Of a DNA stretch of 64,000 bases, positions 49,587 to 58,689 are shown in pieces. Under the pieces are notes generated by a model, which saw nothing but the letters and a program-made list of their open reading frames with translations, made no database searches and was not told the origin of the DNA. Source of the DNA: Arthrobacter rhizophilus. Its GTDB lineage: Bacteria; Actinomycetota; Actinomycetes; Actinomycetales; Micrococcaceae. The position numbers and the translations under genes are program-made. Within the stretch, counting starts at the first letter, position 1. Every line of letters begins with the position of its first letter. The stretch lies in assembly GCF_026241105.1 (NCBI RefSeq), contig NZ_JAPFFT010000001.1, positions 186,001 through 250,000 on the forward strand, in the 5' to 3' direction.

Positions 49587-51170
49587 TTACGCTTCGGCGT
49601 CTTGGTAAATGCCCGCCATCCAGGTCTCGACGTCGTCCGCCTTGCGGGGGAGGGCGGCGCTGAGGTTGACGGGACCGTCGGCGGTCATCAGGATGTCGTC
49701 TTCGATCCGGACACCGATTCCACGGTATTCCTCAGGAATGGCGAGGTCCTCGTTCTTGAAGTAGAGCCCGGGTTCGATGGTGAACACCATGCCCTCCGTG
49801 AGGACACCGTCCAGGTAGAGATCGCGCTTGGCCTGGGCGCAGTCGTGGACGTCCAGTCCCAAGTGGTGGCTGGTGCCGTGCGGCATCCAGCGGCGGTGCT
49901 GCTGGCCTTCGGGGTTGATGGCTTCCTCCACCGAAACCGGCAGCAGACCCCACTCGGCAAGGCGCTCGGCAAGCACCGTGGTCGCGGCGGTGTGGACCTC
50001 GCGGAACTTCACGCCCGGCTGGGCCGCGGCGAATCCGGCGTCGGCAGCGTCAAGCACGGCCTCGTAGACCTTGCGTTGAACATCCGAGAACTTTCCGTTA
50101 GCCGGAATGGTGCGGGTTATGTCCGCCGTGTAGAGCGAATCCGCCTCCACGCCAGCGTCCACGAGCAGGAGCTCCCCGGCGTTGACCTTGCCCGTGTTCC
50201 GGGTCCAATGCAACACCGTGGCGTTGTTTCCGGCTGCCGCGATGGTGTCGTAGCCGAGTTCGTTGCCTTCCTCGCGCGCACGGGCGAAGAACGCGCCCTC
50301 GACGACCCGTTCGCCCCGGTGGTGGGTCATGGCGCGGGGGAGGGCACGGACGACGTCGGCGAAACCCTCGACCGTAGCTGCGACGGCGATCTTCATCTGC
50401 TCGACTTCCCAGGGGTCCTTGAGCAGGCGAAGCTCGGAGAGGGCCTCGCTGAGCAGTTCGTCGAGGGCATCGAGTTCGCTCAGGTCCAAGTTCTCCGGAT
50501 CCTTGGCCGTGTTGTAGCGGGCGGTATCTACGAGGGCTTCGATGTTCTCGTCCACTTTGCGGACCAGGCGGATGGAGATGCCTCCGATTTCCGCGGCGCC
50601 GACGTTCTTTGTGATGGCCATCTCGAGTTCATCGATATGAGCAGTTTTGAGCCCGAGGCGCGCTTCGAATTCGGCGAGCGTGGGACGGGCACCGATCCAG
50701 AACTCACCGGAACGCGAGTCCGCGTAGAACTGCTCCGTGTCCCGGCCAGCCAGCGGACGGAAGTAGAGGGTCGCGAGGTGGTTGCCGCCGTCGTCGCCGG
50801 TTCCTTCTTCGACAGGTTCCAGGACCAGCACGGCATCGGGCTCGTGGTCCAGGCCCAAGCCCGTGAGGTGGGCGAAGCCGGAGTGGGGGCGGAAGCGGTA
50901 GTCGCAATCGTTCGAACGGACCTTGGGAGGACCCGCCGGTACGACCAGGCGCACACCGGCGAACTTGTCGGAGATGGCCCGACGACGCGTGGCGGCGTGG
51001 TCTGCAACGGCGTCGCGCGCAGGGGTCACCTGCGGGGCGGGCGCCCAATTGCTGGCCATGAACGCCTTGAAGGCATCGGATGTGGGCCGCTGGGAGCGGT
51101 TGTTGACGCGCTCCTCCAGGGGCTGGGAGGCTGTGGTTTCACCGTTTTGGGTGTTATCTGCATCGTTCAC
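49587..51170 (-). CDS. pepP: Xaa-Pro aminopeptidase (M24B)
   Basis: A 527-residue dinuclear-metal aminopeptidase that removes N-terminal residues before proline. N-terminal domain: creatinase-like with NDCDYRFRPHSGFAHLTGLG. Metal ligands: two Asp in LLVDAGVEADSLYTADITR, His in HGTSHHLGLDVHDC, Glu in VFTIEPGLYF and Glu in GVRIEDDILMT. The first ~35 residues are a polar tail. Start GTG at 51170. Single gene. Confidence 0.94.
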   Translation of the reverse strand: MNDADNTQNGETTASQPLEERVNNRSQRPTSDAFKAFMASNWAPAPQVTPARDAVADHAATRRRAISDKFAGVRLVVPAGPPKVRSNDCDYRFRPHSGFAHLTGLGLDHEPDAVLVLEPVEEGTGDDGGNHLATLYFRPLAGRDTEQFYADSRSGEFWIGARPTLAEFEARLGLKTAHIDELEMAITKNVGAAEIGGISIRLVRKVDENIEALVDTARYNTAKDPENLDLSELDALDELLSEALSELRLLKDPWEVEQMKIAVAATVEGFADVVRALPRAMTHHRGERVVEGAFFARAREEGNELGYDTIAAAGNNATVLHWTRNTGKVNAGELLLVDAGVEADSLYTADITRTIPANGKFSDVQRKVYEAVLDAADAGFAAAQPGVKFREVHTAATTVLAERLAEWGLLPVSVEEAINPEGQQHRRWMPHGTSHHLGLDVHDCAQAKRDLYLDGVLTEGMVFTIEPGLYFKNEDLAIPEEYRGIGVRIEDDILMTADGPVNLSAALPRKADDVETWMAGIYQDAEA

Positions 51171-51238
51171 CGTCCCATCGTCCCATCAAGGCCGACACTA
51201 GGCCAACGCCGCAACGGTCCAAGCCGCCCCTGATCCAA

Positions 51239-51250
51239 TAGGCTTGGAAA
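51239..51250 (+). promoter_or_regulatory. -10 box of the PHP phosphoesterase gene
   Basis: TAGGCT at 51239-51244, 6 bases, GTG start at 51251; no ribosome site. Confidence 0.5.
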
Positions 51251-52096
51251 GTGAAGATCGACCTGCACGCGCACTCCAATGTTTCCGACGGGACCGAGGC
51301 TCCCGCGGGAGTGATCGCTTCAGCGTCTGCCGCGGGTCTGGATGTGGTGGCGCTGACAGACCACGACTCCACCGGTGGCTGGGATCAGGCTTCCGTTGCC
51401 GCCCTTGAATTCGGCCTGGCCTTCGTGCCGGGGATGGAGATATCCTGCCGCACCCGGGAGGGGATCAGCGTCCATCTGCTGAGCTATCTCCATGATCCGG
51501 AGCATCCCGGCCTGCTCGAAGAAATCACCAAAGCAAAGGACGCGAGGCTCACTCGAGCGAAGCGCATGGTCACGCTCCTTGCCGAGGACTATCCCTTGAG
51601 CTGGGACGATGTCATCCACCATGTGGCTCCTGGCGCAACCGTGGGCCGTCCACACATCGCCGACGCCCTTGTGGCATCCGGTGCCGTGGCTGACCGCTCC
51701 GAGGCCTTCTCCGCGATCCTGACCTCGCACTCGCGCTACTTCGTGCAGCACTACGCACCGGCCCCGGCGCTCGCCGTCGAGCTCGTCCGTGCGGCGGGTG
51801 GCGTGCCCGTCTTCGCCCATCCGGTCGCCTCGGCCCGCGGCCGGGTGGTGGGGGAACGGACTTACCGGGAAATGATCGACGCCGGGCTCCAAGGGCTGGA
51901 AGTGGAGCACCGCGACAACCCCGAGGAAGGCCGCGTGTTCCTGCGGCGCCTGGCTGCAGAGAACGGGTTGTTCATGACCGGATCTTCCGACTACCACGGA
52001 ACCGGCAAACCCAATCTGTTCGGGGAGAACCTGACGTCCCCGGAGGTCCTGGCCCGCATCGAGGAACTTGGCACAGGAAGTTCCGTGGTCCGCTGA
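51251..52096 (+). CDS. PHP-domain phosphoesterase (RNase AM / YciV-like)
   Basis: A 281-residue metallo-phosphoesterase. Metal ligands: HAH in IDLHAHSNVSDGTEAP, the D-H of ALTDHDSTGG, Glu in VPGMEISC, His in GISVHLLSYL, HP in PVFAHPVAS and the D-H of TGSSDYHGTGK. The spacing is that of the YciV/TrpH group, which remove 5' nucleotides from short RNAs or act on 3',5'-nucleoside bisphosphates. Start GTG at 51251. Single gene, convergent with a DNA methyltransferase gene. Confidence 0.9.
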   Translation: MKIDLHAHSNVSDGTEAPAGVIASASAAGLDVVALTDHDSTGGWDQASVAALEFGLAFVPGMEISCRTREGISVHLLSYLHDPEHPGLLEEITKAKDARLTRAKRMVTLLAEDYPLSWDDVIHHVAPGATVGRPHIADALVASGAVADRSEAFSAILTSHSRYFVQHYAPAPALAVELVRAAGGVPVFAHPVASARGRVVGERTYREMIDAGLQGLEVEHRDNPEEGRVFLRRLAAENGLFMTGSSDYHGTGKPNLFGENLTSPEVLARIEELGTGSSVVR

Positions 52097-52124
52097 CGGA
52101 GGTCCCGCGAAGCCCAACTGCTAG

Positions 52125-52988
52125 CTAGTTGGGGTAGAAAGTGGCCTTGCCGTCCAGGCGCTTACGCATCACGTCGATGGCCGGGGCGTTCTGGTCCACG
52201 CACACGAACTTGCGCTCGAGCTTCGCGGCGACTGAACCGAGCGTGCCGGACCCGGCGAAAAAGTCCAGGCACCAGTCTCCCGGCCGGCTGGATGCGGTGA
52301 CGATCCGCCGGACCAGGCCCTCCGGCTTTTGCGTTGGATAGCCGGTCTTTTCCTTGCCGGTGGGCGAAACTATGGTGTGCCACCACACGTCCGTGGGGAG
52401 TTTCCCGAGTTCCCGCTTGGCCGGCGTCACGAGGCCGGGCGCCATGTACGGCTCGCGGTCCACCTCGGCGTTGTCGAAGTGGTATTTGGCGGGGTTCTTC
52501 ACGTACACGAGGATGTTGTCGTGCTTGGTGGGCCAACGGTTCTTGGCGCGGGCGCCGTAGTCGTAGGCCCAGATGATCTCGTTCAAGAAACATTCCCGGC
52601 CGAAGATCGAGTCCAGCATGACCTTGGCGTAGTGCACCTCGCGGTAGTCCAGATGCAGGTACAAGGTGCCGTCTTCGGCGAGTAGGCGCCAGGCCTCCAC
52701 GAGCCGGGGTTCCAGGAAGGACCAGTAGTCGCTGAAGGCGTCGTCGTAGCTGTGCAGGGCGCCCTTGATGGTGTCATAGGAGCGGCCCTTGAACCCGACG
52801 CGGTCGCCGTCACCGTCGGCGTTGCGCACCATGCGCGTTTCCTGGCGGCTCTGGACGCGGCCCGTATTGAAGGGCGGGTCCACGTAAATCAGTGTGAAGG
52901 CGCCGTCCGGCAGCGTGGGGAGGAAATCCGCGTTGTCCGCGTGAACCACCAAATTGCTGCCGTCCGGCGCCCAAACAGTGTCAGTCAT
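52125..52988 (-). CDS. Solitary site-specific DNA methyltransferase (beta-class, N6A/N4C)
   Basis: A 287-residue amino-methyltransferase. Motif IV DPPF is in FTLIYVDPPFNTGR near the N-terminus and the SAM-binding motif I FFAGSGTLG near the C-terminus (order IV...I = beta class). Also LYLHLDYREVHYAKVMLDSI, IIWAYDYGARAKNRWPTKHD and GYPTQKPEGLVRRIV. No restriction or specificity gene is next to it, so it is an orphan. It starts 8 bases after the DEAD-box helicase stop and is probably co-transcribed with it. Adenine or cytosine target unknown. Confidence 0.88.
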   Translation of the reverse strand: MTDTVWAPDGSNLVVHADNADFLPTLPDGAFTLIYVDPPFNTGRVQSRQETRMVRNADGDGDRVGFKGRSYDTIKGALHSYDDAFSDYWSFLEPRLVEAWRLLAEDGTLYLHLDYREVHYAKVMLDSIFGRECFLNEIIWAYDYGARAKNRWPTKHDNILVYVKNPAKYHFDNAEVDREPYMAPGLVTPAKRELGKLPTDVWWHTIVSPTGKEKTGYPTQKPEGLVRRIVTASSRPGDWCLDFFAGSGTLGSVAAKLERKFVCVDQNAPAIDVMRKRLDGKATFYPN

Positions 52989-52996
52989 TGAGGCCG

Positions 52997-54712
52997 TTAA
53001 GCCTCGGTGCTCTCGGCAGAACCACCGGAAGCGGCCACCACTTCGCCGTTGCGGCGGCGCGTGCGCGAACGGCGTGCGCGGGAAGGCTTGTCCGCACTTT
53101 CGCCGGACTGCGGCTCGGCAGACTGGGCTGCAGCTTCGGCGGGGGCCGCGTCGCCTTCGGAAGTACGACGACGGCGCGTGCGGTTGTGTCCACCCTCGCC
53201 GCTGCCCTCGCGAGAGGGAGCATCGCCGGACTTCGCGCCACGGCGTCCACCTTCGTGTCCGCTGTCGCGGCCGGAGCGTCCACGCCCGGAATCGCCCCCG
53301 GAGCGCGAGTTTTTCTTGCCGGTCTCGCCGAGGTCTTCCAAGACCTCAGCGTCGACGCCGGCCAGAACGCGCTTGTCGCGGGGCAGGCGGCCCTTGGTGC
53401 CCGCAGGGATGTCCAGCTCCTCGAAGAGGTGCGGCGACGAGGAGTAGGTTTCCACCGGCTCCGGATAGCTCAGGCCAAGTGCCTTGTTGATGAGACCCCA
53501 GCGCGGCATGTCGTCCCAATCGACGAACGTCACGGCCGTGCCCTTGTTGCCGGCGCGGCCGGTGCGGCCAACGCGGTGCAAGTAGATCTTTTCGTCTTCG
53601 ACGCACTGATAGTTGATCACGTGCGTGACGTCATCGACGTCGATGCCGCGGGCGGCGACGTCAGTGGCCACAAGGACGTCCACCTTGTTGTTGCGGAAGG
53701 CGCGGAGGGCTTGCTCGCGGGCGCCCTGGCCCAGGTCACCGTGGATGGCGGCGGCGGCGAAGCCGCGGTCCACGAGTTCCTCGGCGACCTTGGCTGCGGT
53801 GCGCTTGGTCTTGGTGAAGATGATGGTCCGGCCGCGTCCGCGGGCCTGCAGGATGCGGGCGACTACCTCGACCTTGTCCATGCTGTGGGCACGGTAGATG
53901 AGCTGCCGGATGTCGCGCTTGGTCAGGCCTTCGTCGTCCGGGTCGGCGGCACGGATGTGAGTGGGCTGCGTCATGTAGCGGCGGGCCATGGCGATGACCG
54001 GGCCGGGCATGGTGGCCGAGAAGAGCAGGGTCTGGCGGACGGCGGGTGTTCCGGCAATCAGGGTCTCGACGTCCGGAAGGAAGCCGAGGTCGAGCATCTC
54101 GTCTGCTTCGTCGAGAATCACCATGCGGACGTTCTTGAGGTTAAGGTGCTTCTGCTTGTAGAGGTCGATCAAACGGCCGGGCGTGCCGACGACAACCTCG
54201 ACGCCCTTCTGCAGGGCCTCGATCTGGGGCTCGTAAGCGCGGCCGCCGTAGATCGTGGCGATGCGCGCGTTGCGCTTCCGGGATGCCGTCTGGAGGTCGT
54301 TGGCCACCTGAACGGCGAGTTCGCGGGTAGGAACAATCACGAGGGCCTGGGGTGCACCCGGGACGGCGAGCTTGTGGTGGCCGGCGTCGTCCGGTCCGAC
54401 GACGCGCTGCAGCGCCGGAATACCGAAGCCGAGGGTCTTTCCGGTACCCGTCTTGGCCTGGCCGATGATGTCGTGACCGCCCAGGGCTACCGGGAGGGTC
54501 ATGGCCTGGATGGGGAAGGGGTGGGTGATCCCGGCGTCGGCGAGGGATTCAACGATGTCGGCGCGGACGTTGTAATCGGCGAAGGACTTTTCTGCGATCT
54601 CGTGGGGTATTTCATCCGAGGAAATGGTCTCCTCGGGTTCGATCGTTTCGGTTCCGTCTGTCAGGACTTCATGGGTGTGCAATTCACTCACAGTGGAGTT
54701 TTCCTTATTCAT
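52997..54712 (-). CDS. DEAD-box RNA helicase
   Basis: A 571-residue RNA helicase. Q motif FPIQAMTLP, motif I AKTGTGKT, Ia PTRELAVQV, II DEAD in VILDEADEMLD, III SAT in LLFSATMPG, V DVAARGIDVDD, VI HRVGRTGRAG. The ~150-residue C-terminal tail is basic and rich in Arg/Gly/Ser, as in RNA-binding tails of RhlE/CsdA-like enzymes. In mycobacteria a helicase of this kind (rhlE) is near the DUF3107-TetR pair, which here is 8 kb away. A long 5' leader is likely. Confidence 0.94.
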   Translation of the reverse strand: MNKENSTVSELHTHEVLTDGTETIEPEETISSDEIPHEIAEKSFADYNVRADIVESLADAGITHPFPIQAMTLPVALGGHDIIGQAKTGTGKTLGFGIPALQRVVGPDDAGHHKLAVPGAPQALVIVPTRELAVQVANDLQTASRKRNARIATIYGGRAYEPQIEALQKGVEVVVGTPGRLIDLYKQKHLNLKNVRMVILDEADEMLDLGFLPDVETLIAGTPAVRQTLLFSATMPGPVIAMARRYMTQPTHIRAADPDDEGLTKRDIRQLIYRAHSMDKVEVVARILQARGRGRTIIFTKTKRTAAKVAEELVDRGFAAAAIHGDLGQGAREQALRAFRNNKVDVLVATDVAARGIDVDDVTHVINYQCVEDEKIYLHRVGRTGRAGNKGTAVTFVDWDDMPRWGLINKALGLSYPEPVETYSSSPHLFEELDIPAGTKGRLPRDKRVLAGVDAEVLEDLGETGKKNSRSGGDSGRGRSGRDSGHEGGRRGAKSGDAPSREGSGEGGHNRTRRRRTSEGDAAPAEAAAQSAEPQSGESADKPSRARRSRTRRRNGEVVAASGGSAESTEA

Positions 54713-54851
54713 TTGGGCTGCGCTGCGTGCTCAACGGTTGTGGCAGGGCCGTTCCGGAGCACGGATGGGCGCAAGCAAATCCAGTGGAAGCCGATCGCGG
54801 GCTATCTAAATACTGGCACTGGGGACCAGTTGGTGTATCTCAAGATCGCGT

Positions 54852-54874
54852 AGGGGCGGGCTTGTTGATGTCAA
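54852..54874 (-). promoter_or_regulatory. Candidate promoter of the DEAD-box helicase operon with long 5' leader
   Basis: On the minus strand TTGACA (54874-54869), 16 bases, TACGCG (54852-54847). It would start transcription about 130 bases before the ATG at 54712. The gap 54713-54978 holds nothing else that I can name. Confidence 0.3.
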
Positions 54875-54978
54875 AAAATTAACTGGATCAACGACCGGGC
54901 ATCCATTACTACTCACACAGTCTAGCGTCTGGGGGCAATAAACCCCGGATCGCGGCCCCGGGCCTGCGAAGGACTCCG

Positions 54979-56487
54979 CTAAGCGAGCAGTTCGAAGGTG
55001 ATTTGGCGGGTGGCGATTTCCGCGTCAAGCAGTTTCACCCGGACCTTCGTGCCGGATTCCATTTCGCCGTCGCAGCGAGCGGTGACCGCGGGCTCGGCGA
55101 TCTGGACGATGCCGTAGGGACCGTGCGGGGCTCCGTTCCCATTCCCGTTGTTGCCGTTGGTGCTGTTCCCGTTGCCGTTGCCGTTGTTCTTGGCGGGTTT
55201 CGACCCGGAGATGACGACGGCGTCGAACTCCTGGCCGATATGGTTCACCAGGAGCGCTGCCTCCACAGTGTCCAGGGCCAGGCGCTCAAGCTTGCCGGCA
55301 ATCTGATCGGATGACGCCATGATTGCAGGCAAGCTCGGCAGGGCGTCCCGTGCCCACGCGGGAATTGCTGTCCCGTTACTCAGGGCTTCGCAGATGACCA
55401 AGACGAAGCGATCGATCAGCCGCCGCAACGGAGCGGTCGCGTGGGCGTACGGGGCTCCGATCGCGGACTGCATCACGCTGTCTGGTACCTCGCCGTCGAA
55501 AGGCGTGTAGCCGGCGCCGCGGAAGAGCATCCCTGCCGAATGGAGGATTGCCAGCTGCCGGGGGTCCCTGGCATCGAGGGTCCGCAGGTACTCGCCATAG
55601 CTGATCCGGTCGCGCCAAGGCTTGCCGAGGGCGCCCGTCTGCCGTTTGAAATGGAGCAACGAGCGTTCATCGGGGGCGGGCATGGTACGCAGGATGCCCA
55701 CTTTTCCGTCGAGCATCAGCTGGGCTGCGGCCATCCCGGTCATAAGCGAAATCTGGGCGTTCCAGTCTTCTACCGGCAACGGGGGAGCAGCAACGATCCT
55801 GTACCCCTCGCCGTCGGGCAGTTGGACGATTTCCTGTTCCGGCATGTTCAGGCTGGCTCCGCCTCGTCGGCGTTCGAGTTCCACCCGCTTGAGCCCGACC
55901 TCCTTGAGGAGTTGCAGGACCGGATCCGCTGTTCCGGAATCGATCTCCGCTTGGACGCCCTTGTAGTTGAGCTTGGCGCGGCTGCGAACCCTGGCCCGAC
56001 GCACGGAGACCGTACGGAACTCCGTCTCGGCGTCGAGTTCGAAGTCCCATACGAAGGCGCCGCACGTCTGACCAGCCAGCAGGCTTCCGGCACGCTCGCT
56101 GATGATCTCGGGGTGCAGCGGGATGCGCCCGTCCGGGGCATAGTACGTTTGCCCACGGTGACGGGTCTCGCCGTCGAGCGCCCCTCCCGGAGTGACGAAG
56201 GAGGGCACGTCGGAGATGGCGTAAAGGACCCTGTAACCATTGCCGGACCGCTCAATGAAAAGCGCTTGATCGAGATCCGTGGAAGATGCCGGGTCGATCG
56301 TGATGAACGGAATCTCCGTGAGGTCCTGGGCGGGCAGCGTGTGACCGGAAACCGCAGTTTCGGCGTCGCGCAGCGCTTCGATGGGATAGCCGGCAGGCAG
56401 CTCAAGCTCAGTTCGAAGCGCCGCCAGCGCCTCTGCGAGCGTGTTCGACGTTTCACTGAGATTCGGTGCTATCCGCTGATGTGACAC
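54979..56487 (-). CDS. RNB-domain ribonuclease (RNase II/R family)
   Basis: A 502-residue exoribonuclease. The catalytic Asp cluster of the RNB domain is in ITIDPASSTDLDQALFIERS; also DVPSFVTPGGALDGETRHRG and PHAY-like GAPYAHATAPLRRLIDRFVL. It lacks the N-terminal cold-shock domains and shows only a short C-terminal domain, as in the short actinobacterial/Deinococcus forms. Near the C-terminus a (Asn-Gly)-rich insert of ~22 residues interrupts the last domain. GTG at 56487 is chosen because TACCCT lies 7 bases before it; a longer frame upstream gives no family sequence. Confidence 0.88.
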   Translation of the reverse strand: MSHQRIAPNLSETSNTLAEALAALRTELELPAGYPIEALRDAETAVSGHTLPAQDLTEIPFITIDPASSTDLDQALFIERSGNGYRVLYAISDVPSFVTPGGALDGETRHRGQTYYAPDGRIPLHPEIISERAGSLLAGQTCGAFVWDFELDAETEFRTVSVRRARVRSRAKLNYKGVQAEIDSGTADPVLQLLKEVGLKRVELERRRGGASLNMPEQEIVQLPDGEGYRIVAAPPLPVEDWNAQISLMTGMAAAQLMLDGKVGILRTMPAPDERSLLHFKRQTGALGKPWRDRISYGEYLRTLDARDPRQLAILHSAGMLFRGAGYTPFDGEVPDSVMQSAIGAPYAHATAPLRRLIDRFVLVICEALSNGTAIPAWARDALPSLPAIMASSDQIAGKLERLALDTVEAALLVNHIGQEFDAVVISGSKPAKNNGNGNGNSTNGNNGNGNGAPHGPYGIVQIAEPAVTARCDGEMESGTKVRVKLLDAEIATRQITFELLA

Positions 56488-56524
56488 GAAAGTCAGGGTA
56501 ACTCCAAAATCTCCCGGAGTCTTG

Positions 56525-57214
56525 CTAAGCCGCCGCAGCGTCCAGGGCGGCAAGGAGCGCCTGGGCTGCGGCCGTCGGATCCTCTGCTTCAGTGATGGCC
56601 CGGACCACCACGATGCGGCTGGCGCCTGCTTGCACCACTTCCTCAACGTTGCTGAGATCGACGCCGCCGATTGCGAACCAAGGGAGCACAACGCCGCCCA
56701 CGGTCTCCGCGTCTGCCTTCTTCATGGCCTCGGCAGCGTACTTTACGAGATCGAGCCCGACGGCGGAACGCCCCGGCTTGGTGGGAGTTGCCCACACCGG
56801 TCCGACGCAGAAATAGTCCAGGCCGCTGCGGCCAGGCGATGCGGCGATGGCCGCGTCAATCTGTTCGGGGGTGTGCGTCGAGAGGCCGATGATGGTGGGG
56901 TCGTGGAGCAGCTTCCGGGCCGAGCGCAGCGGGATGTCCTTCTGGCCGATATGAAACACCGGAGCGCCGGAGAGGGACGCGATATCTGCGCGGTCGTTGA
57001 CGGCCCAGAGGCGGCCGTGACGGTGCGCCACGGAATGCAGAACTTCCAGGAGTTCCAGTTCTTCGGCCGCCTCAATGGTCTTGTCCCGCAGCTGGATGAT
57101 GTCCACGCCGCCCTCGAACGCGGCATCGACAAACTGCTCAAAATCGCCCTGCTGTTTGCGGGCGTCGGTGCATAGGTACAGGCGGGCGGTGGTGTGGACA
57201 TCGTGCTGGGTCAT
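56525..57214 (-). CDS. thiE: Thiamine-phosphate synthase ThiE
   Basis: A 229-residue TIM-barrel enzyme that joins HMP pyrophosphate and thiazole phosphate. Seen: [20 protein letters not shown], the diphosphate/Mg site [61 protein letters not shown] and [20 protein letters not shown]. The ATG at 57214 has TACTCT 6 bases before it (leaderless). It is divergent from the TPP-riboswitch-controlled thiO operon and itself has no riboswitch. Confidence 0.95.
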   Translation of the reverse strand: MTQHDVHTTARLYLCTDARKQQGDFEQFVDAAFEGGVDIIQLRDKTIEAAEELELLEVLHSVAHRHGRLWAVNDRADIASLSGAPVFHIGQKDIPLRSARKLLHDPTIIGLSTHTPEQIDAAIAASPGRSGLDYFCVGPVWATPTKPGRSAVGLDLVKYAAEAMKKADAETVGGVVLPWFAIGGVDLSNVEEVVQAGASRIVVVRAITEAEDPTAAAQALLAALDAAAA

Positions 57215-57226
57215 GGAAACAGAGTA
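57215..57226 (-). promoter_or_regulatory. -10 box of leaderless thiE
   Basis: TACTCT (57226-57221, minus strand), 6 bases, ATG at 57214. Confidence 0.5.
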
Positions 57227-57248
57227 GTTCCTCTAAACTGGGCTGGTA

Positions 57249-57345
57249 CCGCGGGAGCCGCGGCGGCAGTCACAATCGCCGCGCGGCTGAGAGGGCTTCA
57301 GCGCCGACCGCTTGACCTGATCCGGCTAGTACCGGCGTAGGGAAG
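57249..57345 (+). ncRNA. TPP riboswitch (THI element)
   Basis: The conserved THI box is complete: GGGAGCC, a variable P3 stem GCGGCG/CGCCGC, GGCTGAGAGGG, then GACCGCTTGACCTGATCCGG and CTAGTACCGGCGTAGGGA. It begins just after a TAAACT box (57234-57239) and ends 6 bases before the ATG of thiO. The ribosome site GGAAGGA overlaps the 3' end of the element, so TPP would block translation; no terminator is seen. Confidence 0.93.
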
Positions 57346-57351
57346 GACTCC

Positions 57352-58689
57352 ATGGACGAAGTGAACACTCAGCACGAACGCCTGCACGCCGATGTGGCGG
57401 TGATCGGGGGCGGTGTCATCGGCCTCGGCATCGCGTGGGAAGCCCGCAGGTCCGGCCGCTCGGTGGTCCTCATCGACCCCGCACCGGCCAGCGGCGCTAC
57501 GTTCGCGGCAGCGGGCATGCTGGCGCCCGTCAGCGAACTGCACTACCAGGAAGAGGACCTCCTGGAACTCATGCTCGAATCGTCGGCCTTGTGGCCGGAC
57601 TTCGAACGCAATGTGACCGGCTCAAGTACCGGACGCAGTACTGGATACCGCACGACGCCGACCCTCGCCGTCGGCGCGGACGCTGCGGACCGCCGGGCGC
57701 TCGCCGACCTCCGGGACGTCCAGCTGGCCAACGGTTTGGTGGTGGAATCTGTGCCGCTGCGCGAGGCACGCGAACGTGAGCCGCTGTTGAGCCCGCAGAT
57801 TTCCTGTGCCTTCCACATTCCCGGCGACCACCAAGTGGATCCGCGAAGACTTGCGGCCGCGATTGTTGGCGCACTGGGAGACCACCAACCCGGTGACTCC
57901 AGTTGGGTTGAGGGGGCAGAGGAGGGCTTTGCGGTCCGCAACAAGGCGGCGAGCCTTCTGTGGGAGGACGGGCGCGTCGTCGGGGCTGAGCTCGAGTCAG
58001 GCACAAGGGTGCTCGCCAAGGAAACAGTGGTTGCCAACGGGCTGCACGCTGCCCAGTTGAACGGGCTGCCGGATGGCTTGTCCCTCCCGTTACGCCCCGT
58101 GTACGGCGACATACTGCGGCTGCGCGTTCCGGAACACCTTCGGCCCCTGGTCACCGCAACGGTCCGCGGGATGGTGCGGGGGGTGCCGGTCTACATCGTG
58201 CCCCGGGAGGACGGGACCGTGGTGATCGGCGCAACGCAACGCGAGGACGGCTTGTCGGTTTCGGGTGGATCCGCGAACCCGGTGTCGGCCGGTGGGGTAT
58301 ACCAATTGCTCCGCGACGCGCAGGTGCTGGTCCCGGCCGTAGCAGAATTGGAACTCCTGGAAGCCACAGCCCGTGCCCGTCCGGGGACACCGGACAACGC
58401 ACCCTTGCTGGGGAGGGTGGCAACAGGTGCCGGCCCCGAAGGAGCAGAAGGCACCGTGCCCGGCCTCACCGTGCCCGGCCTCATCGTGGCCAGCGGCTTT
58501 TTCCGGCACGGAGTGCTCCTGACCCCGGCAGCCGCGAAAATCTGCGTCGGACTCATGGATGGCACTGACGATCCACGCTGGAACAAGTTCCGCCCGGACC
58601 GCTTCTCCAAACCACTCGCAAAAGCAGGCGTCGCGACAAACGGCTCGCAGGCTGCCACCGTAGATCCCCTTCCGAAGGACCACGCATGA
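57352..58689 (+). CDS. thiO: Glycine oxidase ThiO
   Basis: A 445-residue FAD enzyme of the DAO family that oxidises glycine to the imine used for thiazole synthesis. Seen: FAD site VAVIGGGVIGLGIAWEARRS, GATFAAAGMLAPVSE, HIPGDHQVDPRRLAAAI and the late GLIVASGFFRHGVLLTPAAA. Somewhat longer than usual owing to a C-terminal tail. ATG at 57352 with GGAAGGA in the riboswitch. First gene of thiO-thiS-thiG. Confidence 0.94.
   Translation: MDEVNTQHERLHADVAVIGGGVIGLGIAWEARRSGRSVVLIDPAPASGATFAAAGMLAPVSELHYQEEDLLELMLESSALWPDFERNVTGSSTGRSTGYRTTPTLAVGADAADRRALADLRDVQLANGLVVESVPLREAREREPLLSPQISCAFHIPGDHQVDPRRLAAAIVGALGDHQPGDSSWVEGAEEGFAVRNKAASLLWEDGRVVGAELESGTRVLAKETVVANGLHAAQLNGLPDGLSLPLRPVYGDILRLRVPEHLRPLVTATVRGMVRGVPVYIVPREDGTVVIGATQREDGLSVSGGSANPVSAGGVYQLLRDAQVLVPAVAELELLEATARARPGTPDNAPLLGRVATGAGPEGAEGTVPGLTVPGLIVASGFFRHGVLLTPAAAKICVGLMDGTDDPRWNKFRPDRFSKPLAKAGVATNGSQAATVDPLPKDHA

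Noticed and set aside
49602..51233. 543-codon plus-strand frame opposite pepP
   Set aside because: All M24 metal ligands are on the minus strand; the plus-strand frame is a composition artefact.
52988..54853. 621-codon plus-strand frame opposite the DEAD-box helicase
   Set aside because: The helicase motifs are complete on the minus strand; the opposing frame has no motif.
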